Source: a virus. From it: a stretch of 38,151 nt of DNA. Shown here piece by piece: positions 13,827-19,411 of this stretch (position 1 is its first letter; every line of letters starts with the position of its first letter). Where the stretch lies: positions 1 to 38,151 of the IMG/VR virus record IMGVR_UViG_3300006793_000005, one strand, 5' to 3'. The position numbers and the translations under genes were made by a program. Under the pieces are notes generated by a model. That model saw nothing but the letters and a program-made list of their open reading frames with translations. It searched no databases and was not told where the DNA came from.

Positions 13827-14821
13827 TGTCATGGGCACACGTACCACCACAATTCTCAGCCTCTTCACCGGCTACGGAGGGCTCGAGCACGGCATTTCTC
13901 GAGCTCTCGGAGGCGCTCGCGCGGTCTGTATGGTCGAAAGGGAAGCCTTCGCCATCGCAAACCTGGTTGCGCAGATGCAAGCGGGCGCCGTGGCTCAGGC
14001 TCCTATCTGGACTGACGTGTCCACCTTTGACGGCAAGCCGTGGCGTGACCGCGTGGATATCCTCTGCGGTGGCCCTCCGTGTCAGCCCTTCAGCACCGCC
14101 GGAAAGCGCAAGCACACCGACGACGAGCGGTGGATATGGGCAGATGTCGCTCGCATTATCGGGGAAGTCCGGCCCGGCGTCGTCTTCCTCGAAAACGTGC
14201 CCGGACTCCGCAAGCGAGGGCTCGGTGTCATGCTTCGAGACCTTGCCGCTATGGGGTACGATGCGGAGTGGGGTTGTTTCAAAGCGTCCGACGCTGGAGC
14301 ACCGCACCGACGCACACGGCTCTTCCTCCTGGCCTACTCCAACCGCGAGCAGCTACGGCACCACCAACAACGGGCGCAGGGGGGACGGGTCGACCTATGC
14401 CACAGCGGGCAAGCCCAGCCTCAACACGATGGCACGGAGGTGGCCGACTCCAGCAGTGTCGGACTGCCGAAGCTCCGGGCGACACACGACGACGACGGGG
14501 GTGATGCACCCAGGGACGAGCCTAACGGACGCGATGAGGCAATGGCCGACGCCATGTGCGCGGGACCACAAGGGGGGCAACCTCAAGCCCTACAGCGAGA
14601 GGGGAGGGGGCACCAAGGGGGAGCAGTTGCCCAACTTTGTGCGGCATCATTTCCACCAGGTCCCGACGACGCCGAAGGCTGGCGACGGTGGACCCGTGCC
14701 GGTGGTCCTCAACCCGGAGTTCCTGGAGGCCCTTATGGGGCTCCCGATCGGGTGGACCGGGTTCGCCTCCTTGGCAACGGGGTGTGCCCAGCGCAAGCCG
14801 CCCTCGCCTTCCAGGAGTTGA
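13826..14821 (+). CDS. Overlapping +1-frame protein with WPTP repeats, nested in the methyltransferase gene
   Basis: An open frame of 331 codons starting at an ATG that overlaps the stop of the zinc-ribbon gene (TAATG), five bases before the methyltransferase ATG. Residues 138-175 contain ETLPLWGTMRSG and PTLEHRT...SSSWPTPTAS. WPTP recurs at residues 169, 206 and 240 with a similar following sequence each time, and the end reads LNPEFLEALMGLPIGWTG. I remember this set of signatures (WGTMRNG, WPTPTA, LNP.F.EWLMGFPIGWT) from phage proteins found beside cytosine methylases. The function is unknown. It could be a dual-coding product or a relic of a family that arose by overprinting. Confidence 0.5.
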   Translation: MSWAHVPPQFSASSPATEGSSTAFLELSEALARSVWSKGKPSPSQTWLRRCKRAPWLRLLSGLTCPPLTASRGVTAWISSAVALRVSPSAPPESASTPTTSGGYGQMSLALSGKSGPASSSSKTCPDSASEGSVSCFETLPLWGTMRSGVVSKRPTLEHRTDAHGSSSWPTPTASSYGTTNNGRRGDGSTYATAGKPSLNTMARRWPTPAVSDCRSSGRHTTTTGVMHPGTSLTDAMRQWPTPCARDHKGGNLKPYSERGGGTKGEQLPNFVRHHFHQVPTTPKAGDGGPVPVVLNPEFLEALMGLPIGWTGFASLATGCAQRKPPSPSRS

Positions 14822-14841
14822 GCAGCCGTGCGATCGGCTGA
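13831..14841 (+). CDS. DNA cytosine-5 methyltransferase
   Basis: 336 residues from the ATG at 13831. Motif I LSLFTGYGGLEHGI (residues 9-22), the catalytic GPPCQPFS (81-88, Cys 84), FLENV (119-123), and GAPHRRTRLFLLA (motif VIII, 156-168) are intact. Motif X RVRLLGNGVCPAQAALAF lies near the end. The target-recognition region between them (about 170-300) is low-complexity, Gln/Gly/Asp-rich and unlike a typical folded domain. In that same stretch the +1 frame carries strong protein-like repeats. It should methylate cytosine C5 in DNA, probably against host restriction. Whether the atypical recognition region leaves it active is uncertain. Confidence 0.85.
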   Translation: MGTRTTTILSLFTGYGGLEHGISRALGGARAVCMVEREAFAIANLVAQMQAGAVAQAPIWTDVSTFDGKPWRDRVDILCGGPPCQPFSTAGKRKHTDDERWIWADVARIIGEVRPGVVFLENVPGLRKRGLGVMLRDLAAMGYDAEWGCFKASDAGAPHRRTRLFLLAYSNREQLRHHQQRAQGGRVDLCHSGQAQPQHDGTEVADSSSVGLPKLRATHDDDGGDAPRDEPNGRDEAMADAMCAGPQGGQPQALQREGRGHQGGAVAQLCAASFPPGPDDAEGWRRWTRAGGPQPGVPGGPYGAPDRVDRVRLLGNGVCPAQAALAFQELSSRAIG

Positions 14842-14855
14842 TTCCTTGTCCGATT

Positions 14856-14865
14856 GTGTGCACAC
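14856..14865. promoter_or_regulatory. Perfect palindrome upstream of the promoter
   Basis: GTGTGCACAC, flanked by T on both sides, lies 16 bases upstream of the -35 box at 14881. It is a possible activator or repressor site for the promoter; no binding protein is identified. Confidence 0.35.
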
Positions 14866-14880
14866 TGCACGTCTTGTCTA

Positions 14881-14908
14881 TTGACGGCCGGTATACGCTA
14901 CGTATACT
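14881..14908 (+). promoter_or_regulatory. Sigma70-type promoter
   Basis: TTGACG (14881-14886) and TATACT (14903-14908) are separated by 16 bp, followed by a leader to the GTG start at 14938. This is the best sigma70-like promoter I see in the window. It would drive the recombination/SSB cluster (14938-17269). A palindromic operator overlaps its -10 region. Confidence 0.7.
14891..14907. promoter_or_regulatory. Palindromic operator overlapping the promoter
   Basis: GTATACG-CTA-CGTATAC is a perfect inverted repeat of two 7-base arms around a 3-base centre, covering the spacer and most of the -10 box. A dimeric repressor bound here would block polymerase. The candidate phage repressors are the XRE protein (5652-5951), the winged-helix protein (9313-9681) and the ribbon-helix-helix protein (16681-16860), which is in the operon this promoter would drive. 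Confidence 0.6.
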
Positions 14909-14937
14909 GCGCCCCAGACCACTAACAGGAGGCCATC

Positions 14938-15273
14938 GTGCCAGGGATACGAGACTACAGCGAGCGCGGGATACCGCGAGCGGGGGGCCGCGAGTCGAGA
15001 GACTTCGAGGTCCCGGAGCCCGACCAGGACAACCCGTACGACCGCGAGCCACGGCTCGACTTGGCCCTTAACGGGTACGAGTACGACTACTACGACCGTG
15101 CTTGGTACAAGTGCGTGTCTGCCAAGCGCAGGACCGCGCGCGTCGACCACAAGGACGGCACCGTGAAGGCGGGCGACGTGTACTTGGAGCTGGTGCACCG
15201 CACCATCTGCGACGAGACCGGAGAGTGGACCACCTGGCGCACCAAGGGCGTCATCAAAGCCGAGGAGGGCTAG
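14938..15273 (+). CDS. Hypothetical protein, first gene of the promoter-driven cluster
   Basis: 111 residues, starting at a GTG (14938) behind a strong AGGAGG. The N-terminal half is highly charged and Asp/Arg/Tyr-rich (RESRDFEVPEPDQDN, LNGYEYDYYDRAWY). The C-terminal half looks like a small beta domain (KCVSAKRRTARVDHKDG, GDVYLELVHRTICDETGEWTT). I do not recognise it. A leader motif GACCACTA at 14917, also present before the genes at 10512 and 11120, lies upstream. The end of the gene carries the GAGGAGGGCTAGACC junction to the next gene. Confidence 0.65.
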   Translation: MPGIRDYSERGIPRAGGRESRDFEVPEPDQDNPYDREPRLDLALNGYEYDYYDRAWYKCVSAKRRTARVDHKDGTVKAGDVYLELVHRTICDETGEWTTWRTKGVIKAEEG

Positions 15274-15279
15274 ACCATG
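15262..15279 (+). repeat. Gene-junction module, copy 2
   Basis: Identical GAGGAGGGCTAGACCATG: C-terminal Glu-Glu-Gly and stop of the gene ending at 15273, ribosome site, and ATG of the gene at 15277. Confidence 0.8.
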
Positions 15280-15648
15280 AGCAGCACACCTAAACTCAAC
15301 ATTGAGCGCGTCGTCCTTCTCAACAACCCAGAGGGGGCGTATGTGGCGGGGCGATTCGAGGCACAAGCGGAACTCGTTGAGTTCATGCGCACGATTGCGG
15401 AGGCGGCCGAACTCGGCTTGCCGGTGGCGGATGCCATCAGCGAACTGTGTGACAAGCACGATGCGATGATACGTGACATCAACAACGGCACGTGGGGAGG
15501 GCGGCCGAGGGCCGCAGGCAAGCGCATCACTGCCGACGTTGTCAGGGACAGGACGAGCCACGACCTGATGGGGCCAGAGAGCAAGCTCGCAGGGCGCTTG
15601 GCGACCGCCATGCTCAAACGCAACATTGCTAACCGCGAGGAGGGCTAG
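15277..15648 (+). CDS. Hypothetical early protein
   Basis: 123 residues, ATG at 15277 placed three bases after the preceding stop. Predicted helical core (EAQAELVEFMRTIAEAAEL, VADAISELCDKHDAMIRD), then a basic C-terminal region (RPRAAGKRITADVVRDRT, KLAGRLATAMLKRN). There is no known motif, signal or membrane helix. It belongs to the tightly coupled cluster that leads to ERF and SSB, so a DNA-metabolism role is possible but unproven. Confidence 0.6.
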   Translation: MSSTPKLNIERVVLLNNPEGAYVAGRFEAQAELVEFMRTIAEAAELGLPVADAISELCDKHDAMIRDINNGTWGGRPRAAGKRITADVVRDRTSHDLMGPESKLAGRLATAMLKRNIANREEG

Positions 15649-15654
15649 ACCATG
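15637..15654 (+). repeat. Gene-junction module, copy 3
   Basis: Third identical GAGGAGGGCTAGACCATG, joining the gene that ends at 15648 to the one starting at 15652. Confidence 0.8.
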
Positions 15655-15852
15655 GATATGCAGCAAGTTATCACCGCTCTGAGGAGCATCGCGCGATGGA
15701 TTGAGGACGAGGACCTCTTCGAGGCCCGGTCAGAGCTCACCCACCTGCTCGACACCATCGACCCGGACTACCGAGAGGAGACCATGGTCGACCGACTGTT
15801 CAAGGACTTGGCCCAGGCGCTTCGTCCCACCGATATCGGGGGTGGGCGATGA
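15652..15852 (+). CDS. Small hypothetical helical protein
   Basis: 66 residues, acidic and largely helical (MQQVITALRSIARWIEDEDL, FEARSELTHLLDTI, VDRLFKDLAQAL). ATG at 15652 within the repeated junction module. Its stop overlaps the next start as ATGA. It has no recognisable domain; the size and charge suit a protein-binding factor. Confidence 0.55.
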   Translation: MDMQQVITALRSIARWIEDEDLFEARSELTHLLDTIDPDYREETMVDRLFKDLAQALRPTDIGGGR

Positions 15853-16019
15853 GCGGCATGGACACATGGATGCGAAAGATTGAGAACTGGGCAGCGCTGG
15901 TGCGGATGCGCGCCAACCTGCCCGACCACCCGCTCCATGAGAGCGTTTACCTGCCGCTGTTCCAGTGGCTCATTGATAACCAACCCGACAAACTCGGGTT
16001 CAAACTGGAGAAGAACTGA
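15849..16019 (+). CDS. Small hypothetical protein between coupled genes
   Basis: 56 residues (MSGMDTWMRKIENWAALVRM..., ending KLGFKLEKN). It is accepted because its ATG overlaps the upstream stop (ATGA) and its TGA overlaps the downstream ATG of the ERF gene (TGATG), filling the gap exactly and keeping the chain of coupled genes unbroken. Trp-rich N-terminal helix; function unknown. Confidence 0.6.
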   Translation: MSGMDTWMRKIENWAALVRMRANLPDHPLHESVYLPLFQWLIDNQPDKLGFKLEKN

Positions 16020-16684
16020 TGGGAGACGAGACCACAGGCAACGCTCACAACGTGAGCCACATCACCACAGGTGTTGGGGGGCCCAAGCTGTTCAAAGCGC
16101 TTGCTGCCTTCCAAGCAACGAGGCCAACCGCTGTGATGGACGGGACCAACCCGCACTTCAAGTCCAAGTATGCCGGGCTGTCTAGCGTGACCGAAGCCGC
16201 GCGTGGCGCTTGCGAGTTTGGGCTGGCTGTGCCGCAGCTTGTGCATGGGGATGTGGTGATCACCATGCTTGGGCACGAGAGCGGTGAGTGGTTGCGCACC
16301 GAGACGCGCATCATCGCGACCAAGAACAACGTGCATGGTTATGGCTCGGGCATCACCTACGCCCGACGCTACGCGCTCAGTGCCATCCTTGGCATCGTCG
16401 CGGACGAGGACGACGACGGCAACGCCGCAGTGGAGACGTCGCGTAAGGCCAAGCACTCCAAGGACTTCAAGGACGGGGGCCTGAAGTGGGTCTTCCCCAA
16501 GCTCAAAGAGTTGGGGCTCGAATATGAGGTGGTGAGCCGGTACACAGAGGCGTATCGAAAGGGGCGGCTGAGTGCCATGGACAGGGCCGAAGTCGAGCGC
16601 CTGCTCGTTGGCCTGTCTGACGGTCGCAGCGTTACGCGTAAGCATTTCAACGAGTGGATAGCGAACAACCCGGAGGGGTCATGA
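16019..16684 (+). CDS. erf: ERF-family single-strand annealing recombinase
   Basis: 221 residues. The conserved ERF core is clear: KLFKALAAFQA at 23-33, an NPHFKSKYAGLSSV segment at 44-57, and the hallmark GSGITYARRYALSAILGI followed by VADEDDDGN at 109-135. ERF proteins bind ssDNA as rings and anneal complementary strands, helping genome circularisation and recombination-dependent replication. A C-terminal helical domain (WVFPKLKELGLEYEVV onward) is lineage specific. It lies directly before the RHH and SSB genes, which supports a recombination module. Confidence 0.9.
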   Translation: MGDETTGNAHNVSHITTGVGGPKLFKALAAFQATRPTAVMDGTNPHFKSKYAGLSSVTEAARGACEFGLAVPQLVHGDVVITMLGHESGEWLRTETRIIATKNNVHGYGSGITYARRYALSAILGIVADEDDDGNAAVETSRKAKHSKDFKDGGLKWVFPKLKELGLEYEVVSRYTEAYRKGRLSAMDRAEVERLLVGLSDGRSVTRKHFNEWIANNPEGS

Positions 16685-16860
16685 AAGCCAACGAACAACA
16701 GGTGATGAACATCAGGGTGCCGAAGGCATTTCTGGATGTCATGGACAAGCACATCGACAGCATCAACAAAGCCGACGCGCTCGGGCGCACACTGGACCGT
16801 AGCAAGTTCGTCCGTGCCCTCGTGGAGAGGGCCATCAAGGAGGGCAGCAGTAATGGGTGA
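16681..16860 (+). CDS. Ribbon-helix-helix-like DNA-binding protein
   Basis: 59 residues from the ATG at 16681, overlapping the ERF stop (ATGA), behind CGGAGGGG. The pattern MNIRVPKAFLDVMDKHID (strand plus helix 1) then TLDRSKFVRALVERAIKEG (turn plus helix 2) is that of a CopG/Arc-type ribbon-helix-helix repressor. Such proteins bind palindromic operators as dimers. The palindrome over the promoter at 14881-14908 of the same operon is an obvious candidate target, which would make this an autoregulator (inference). It overlaps the SSB start by 8 bases. Confidence 0.75.
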   Translation: MKANEQQVMNIRVPKAFLDVMDKHIDSINKADALGRTLDRSKFVRALVERAIKEGSSNG

Positions 16861-17269
16861 TATCAGCAAGCTATTCGTCACCGGGAACCTGGTGAGAGAC
16901 CCGGAGAGGAAGACTACGTCCAACGGGCGCGCTGTTGTCTCGTTCACAATCGCGGTCGGCAGGTACGTGCGCGAGGAGGGGGCCGAGCGGCCCACCTTCT
17001 ACCGGGTGTCCGTCTGGCAGGAGCGTGAGCAAGAGTGGCTCATGAACAAGGCCATGAAGGGTACTGCGGTTGCCGTGACCGGTGACTACGACCAGCGGCT
17101 GCGTGACGATGGCGGGGTGTTCAACGACATCAACAGCCCGACCGTCAAGATCACGGCGCGCATGAAGGGGTCGACTGGTGGCAGGCGCGTTGAGGGAGCT
17201 GTCGCCGGTGCACCATCTCAAGATGCGAACTACCACCCTGTTGACAACGACGACGACATCCCCTTCTAA
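16853..17269 (+). CDS. ssb: Single-stranded DNA-binding protein
   Basis: 138 residues from the ATG at 16853. The OB fold shows KLFVTGNLVRDPERKTT, AVVSFTIAVGR, TFYRVSVWQ and GTAVAVTGDYDQRL, and the C-terminus is the acidic DNDDDIPF that recruits partner proteins in bacterial-type SSBs. It protects ssDNA in replication and works with ERF. Earlier in-frame starts would read through the RHH gene and are rejected. The length is short compared with typical host SSBs, as is common in phages. Confidence 0.95.
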   Translation: MGDISKLFVTGNLVRDPERKTTSNGRAVVSFTIAVGRYVREEGAERPTFYRVSVWQEREQEWLMNKAMKGTAVAVTGDYDQRLRDDGGVFNDINSPTVKITARMKGSTGGRRVEGAVAGAPSQDANYHPVDNDDDIPF

Positions 17270-17354
17270 TCTCCCCGCTAGTGGTCTAGCGAACTGGGTC
17301 TCTGCGGCCGGACTATCCTCCCGTGCTGCCGGGGCCCTACCTATTTGAGGTCCC
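17270..17354 (+). other. Short intergenic leader before the transglycosylase
   Basis: 85 bases with a small hairpin GCTAG-TGGT-CTAGC just after the SSB stop and a GC-rich stretch containing GCCGGGGCCC. No clear promoter boxes. It could weakly separate SSB expression from that of the lysis enzyme. Confidence 0.35.
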
Positions 17355-17927
17355 ATGAACACGCTACTGCTCGCCGCCGCACTCCTCGTTAACTCATGGC
17401 AGGCTGACTACATTGCCGACAGCTGCGCCAGGTGCCCAGCGTGCTGCACCTCGCAGCTCGAGATCTTACTCGAGAGCTACGTCGAGCGTGCCGTGGAGCT
17501 CGGAGCGACCGAGGGCCTGGCCCATCGACTGCTGCATGTGGAGGTGTTGGCTGGGATCCCGGAGCGGTTGCGCGGGATGACCCTGGCCAAGGCATCACAC
17601 GAGTCCAGGTTCAACCCGCGAGCAATCGGTGACAACGGCAAGGCAGTGGGACTTCTGCAACTGTGGCCTTGGGCCGAGCAGTTTATCTACGACCGCACAG
17701 ACCCCATCGCGAGCGCGCATGTATTCCTCGGCCGCATCGTCACCACAGAGCGAACAGTGCACAGATACTGCCCCAACGTGCGCGACCGGTGGAAGCTGGC
17801 GTGGATACGCGTGAACAGGGGCCCCTTCTGGAGGCGCCCTGACAGGCTCGGTGAGCCCAGGTGTACCGGCACATCGCCCAAGGGCATGAAGGTGCTAAAA
17901 AGGTGGCGTAGAGACGCGCTCAGATAG
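17355..17927 (+). CDS. Secreted lytic transglycosylase (SLT domain)
   Basis: 190 residues. A hydrophobic N-terminus (NTLLLAAALLVNSW) looks like a signal peptide or signal-arrest anchor, followed by a Cys-rich CARCPACC. The transglycosylase core KASHESRFNPRAIG (catalytic Glu 83) and NGKAVGLLQLW follow, matching the ES..(N/D)P.A....A.G..Q signature. It cleaves peptidoglycan glycan strands. The last gene of the plus-strand block, it faces the lysis cassette tail-to-tail. It may act in lysis together with the CHAP endolysin. Virion-borne muralytic use is less likely because of the signal sequence. Ribosome site TTGAGG. Confidence 0.85.
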   Translation: MNTLLLAAALLVNSWQADYIADSCARCPACCTSQLEILLESYVERAVELGATEGLAHRLLHVEVLAGIPERLRGMTLAKASHESRFNPRAIGDNGKAVGLLQLWPWAEQFIYDRTDPIASAHVFLGRIVTTERTVHRYCPNVRDRWKLAWIRVNRGPFWRRPDRLGEPRCTGTSPKGMKVLKRWRRDALR

Positions 17928-17931
17928 AGCG

Positions 17932-17950
17932 CAGCGGGAGGCACCCGCTG
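17932..17950. terminator. Hairpin between converging gene blocks
   Basis: CAGCGGG (17932-17938) pairs with CCCGCTG (17944-17950) over loop AGGCA, in the 39-base gap where the plus and minus blocks converge. No T-run follows on either strand, so it is a weak or bidirectional terminator rather than a classic one. Confidence 0.5.
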
Positions 17951-17966
17951 TCAAACCCCCTGAGCC

Positions 17967-18311
17967 TCACTCCTTCTTCTTCACCGACGCTAGCGCGTCT
18001 ATGATCTGCGCCTGCATGGTGCTGTGGTGCTGCGTTGCCTCACTCATGGTGCGGTTGAAGGACTCGCTGATAGCCTGGTGCCGGTCGCCCATCCGGTCGA
18101 GCGCACCACTGAGCTCCTCGCGGTCGTTTTTGAGGGAGTCTGCGAAGGCTGACTGGATCTGCCGCCTGTCATCTTGGTTGCGCTCCTCACTTTTGGTGAG
18201 GTGCCGCAAAAACATACCAACAACCAGCAGTAGCAGGGCCGCAACGGGGTATTGCCAGAGGGCGTTATTGAACGCCCCCTGCGACCCAGCTGCGACATCT
18301 GCCAGCATCAT
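17967..18311 (-). CDS. Membrane coiled-coil protein (holin or inner-membrane spanin candidate)
   Basis: 114 residues. One N-terminal membrane helix (about 20-36, YPVAALLLLVVGMFLRHL) is followed by a long charged coiled coil (EERNQDDRRQIQSAF, NDREELSGALDRMGDRH) and a KKKE tail. This is the shape of i-spanins (Rz) and of BhlA-type holin-like proteins. It is the last gene of the lysis cassette, and a lipoprotein is encoded two genes away, so an i-spanin/o-spanin pair is plausible. The start ATG overlaps the upstream stop (ATGA). Which of the two roles applies cannot be decided from sequence alone. Confidence 0.6.
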   Translation of the reverse strand: MMLADVAAGSQGAFNNALWQYPVAALLLLVVGMFLRHLTKSEERNQDDRRQIQSAFADSLKNDREELSGALDRMGDRHQAISESFNRTMSEATQHHSTMQAQIIDALASVKKKE

Positions 18312-18550
18312 CCGTCAACCACTTCGATGGCGATGCCTTCGCCTATTTCCATGGTCCCCTCTTCGATGTTGGCGCAGTCGGTGCGGAGCGCACCCATGAC
18401 CTCTGCGATCTTGTCCGCTGGCACCTGGGAAAGCTTGTCCCCAGCCTCGCGGAAGCCTTTCTCGCCAGTCAGGTCACCGACCATCCGGAGGAAACCAGGC
18501 ACAAGGAGCGCCCAGCCAAGGGCATCCTTCTCCTTATCATTCAGCGCCAT
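18308..18550 (-). CDS. Small hypothetical protein in the lysis cassette
   Basis: 80 residues, ATG at 18550 with a good GGAGGAGAAGG site, overlapping the lipoprotein gene by 14 bases. A moderately hydrophobic stretch (LGWALLVPGFLRMVGDLTG) sits near the N-terminus and the C-terminus is acidic (IEEGTMEIGEGIAIEVVD). One short helix could lie in or on the membrane, but the charge density argues against a classic holin. Function unknown; the cassette position suggests a lysis accessory. Confidence 0.55.
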   Translation of the reverse strand: MALNDKEKDALGWALLVPGFLRMVGDLTGEKGFREAGDKLSQVPADKIAEVMGALRTDCANIEEGTMEIGEGIAIEVVDG

Positions 18551-18851
18551 CAGCCTTCTCCTCCGCCGGTGCGGGTGCTGCGGCTGGCGCGGGACACTCA
18601 GCGCACTTGGGGCAAGCGGCCTCGAGGACCGACTTCGGGAGCTTCACCGGCTCGGGCGCCAGGATGCAGACCACCACCACCTCTGGGTCACCATCTCCGT
18701 GCACGGTCAGGCACGTGCCCTTGGCGTCGTCCTTCTCAATGACCCAGCCGCCCTTCTTCAGGGTGTAGTTGGAGCCACATCCGCCAGCGCTAATCATGAG
18801 CAGCATGCCGATGGCGAGGGCTGCGGTGCAGTCAAACAAGAGCTTCTTCAC
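18537..18851 (-). CDS. Small lipoprotein, candidate outer-membrane spanin
   Basis: 104 residues, starting at a GTG that overlaps the endolysin stop (GTGA). The N-terminus MKKLLFDCTAALAIGMLL followed by MISAGGC is a signal peptide with an imperfect lipobox (mature Cys at about 25). A small domain with GGWVIEKDDAKG, a Cys-rich CPKCAECP and a Pro/Ala/Glu-rich tail follow. Short Pro-rich lipoproteins beside an endolysin are usually o-spanins, which connect to an i-spanin to disrupt the outer membrane. The extra Cys pairs are unusual for this class. A lipoprotein with another function is possible. Confidence 0.6.
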   Translation of the reverse strand: MKKLLFDCTAALAIGMLLMISAGGCGSNYTLKKGGWVIEKDDAKGTCLTVHGDGDPEVVVVCILAPEPVKLPKSVLEAACPKCAECPAPAAAPAPAEEKADGAE

Positions 18852-19411
18852 ACTTCCTCCACGGGTAGGTCGGTCACGGAGATGAATCCTACGATACGCT
18901 CGTAGGCTCTGTCTCCCTTCTTGATTATTTCATGGCAGACGGCACCGCTTCCGGCCGAGTGACCGGCACCGCTCGAGTTGCCAGCCACGCCTGTGATGGT
19001 GTCACCGTCCACAGAAACGATGATGCCCACATGACCTGTGCGGGAGATGCCACGGCGCACCTTGTTCGCGTCGTTGGTTGGCTTCGATGTGCGGGTGCGG
19101 ACATAGATGAGCCCTCGGGGGTGCTCGATGTCCCAGATGTCGTCTCGGGCGATGCGCCTGGACTTGTCTGCTTTGAGCCAGTGGTTCACCGCGCGCCCTG
19201 TTCTGACGGGGTGGAGCTCGAAGCCCATACGACGCAGCGCGTCACAGCAGAAGGTGACGAAGTAGGCACACCACGGTGGCCTGGACGAGGGACGACCGCC
19301 AGCCACGCGAACGAAGAAGTCGACCTCCGGCCCACGGTTGCTGGTCTTCTCTTTGGCGCCCAGCCACGACTCGGCGTAGTTGGCCAGCGCTTCCGGTATG
19401 AGTGATGTCAT
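18848..19411 (-). CDS. CHAP-domain endolysin
   Basis: About 187 residues from the ATG at 19411 (ATGA overlap with the preceding stop, GGAG upstream); an ATG at 19426 is an alternative adding five residues. CHAP/NlpC-type catalytic layout: Cys 48 in RPPWCAYFV, His 127 in TGHVGIIVSV, and Asn 145 in GVAGNSSG. It cleaves peptide bonds in peptidoglycan. There is no signal peptide, so it needs a holin. It follows directly on the 1948-residue virion gene and starts the lysis cassette. Confidence 0.85.
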   Translation of the reverse strand: MTSLIPEALANYAESWLGAKEKTSNRGPEVDFFVRVAGGRPSSRPPWCAYFVTFCCDALRRMGFELHPVRTGRAVNHWLKADKSRRIARDDIWDIEHPRGLIYVRTRTSKPTNDANKVRRGISRTGHVGIIVSVDGDTITGVAGNSSGAGHSAGSGAVCHEIIKKGDRAYERIVGFISVTDLPVEEV

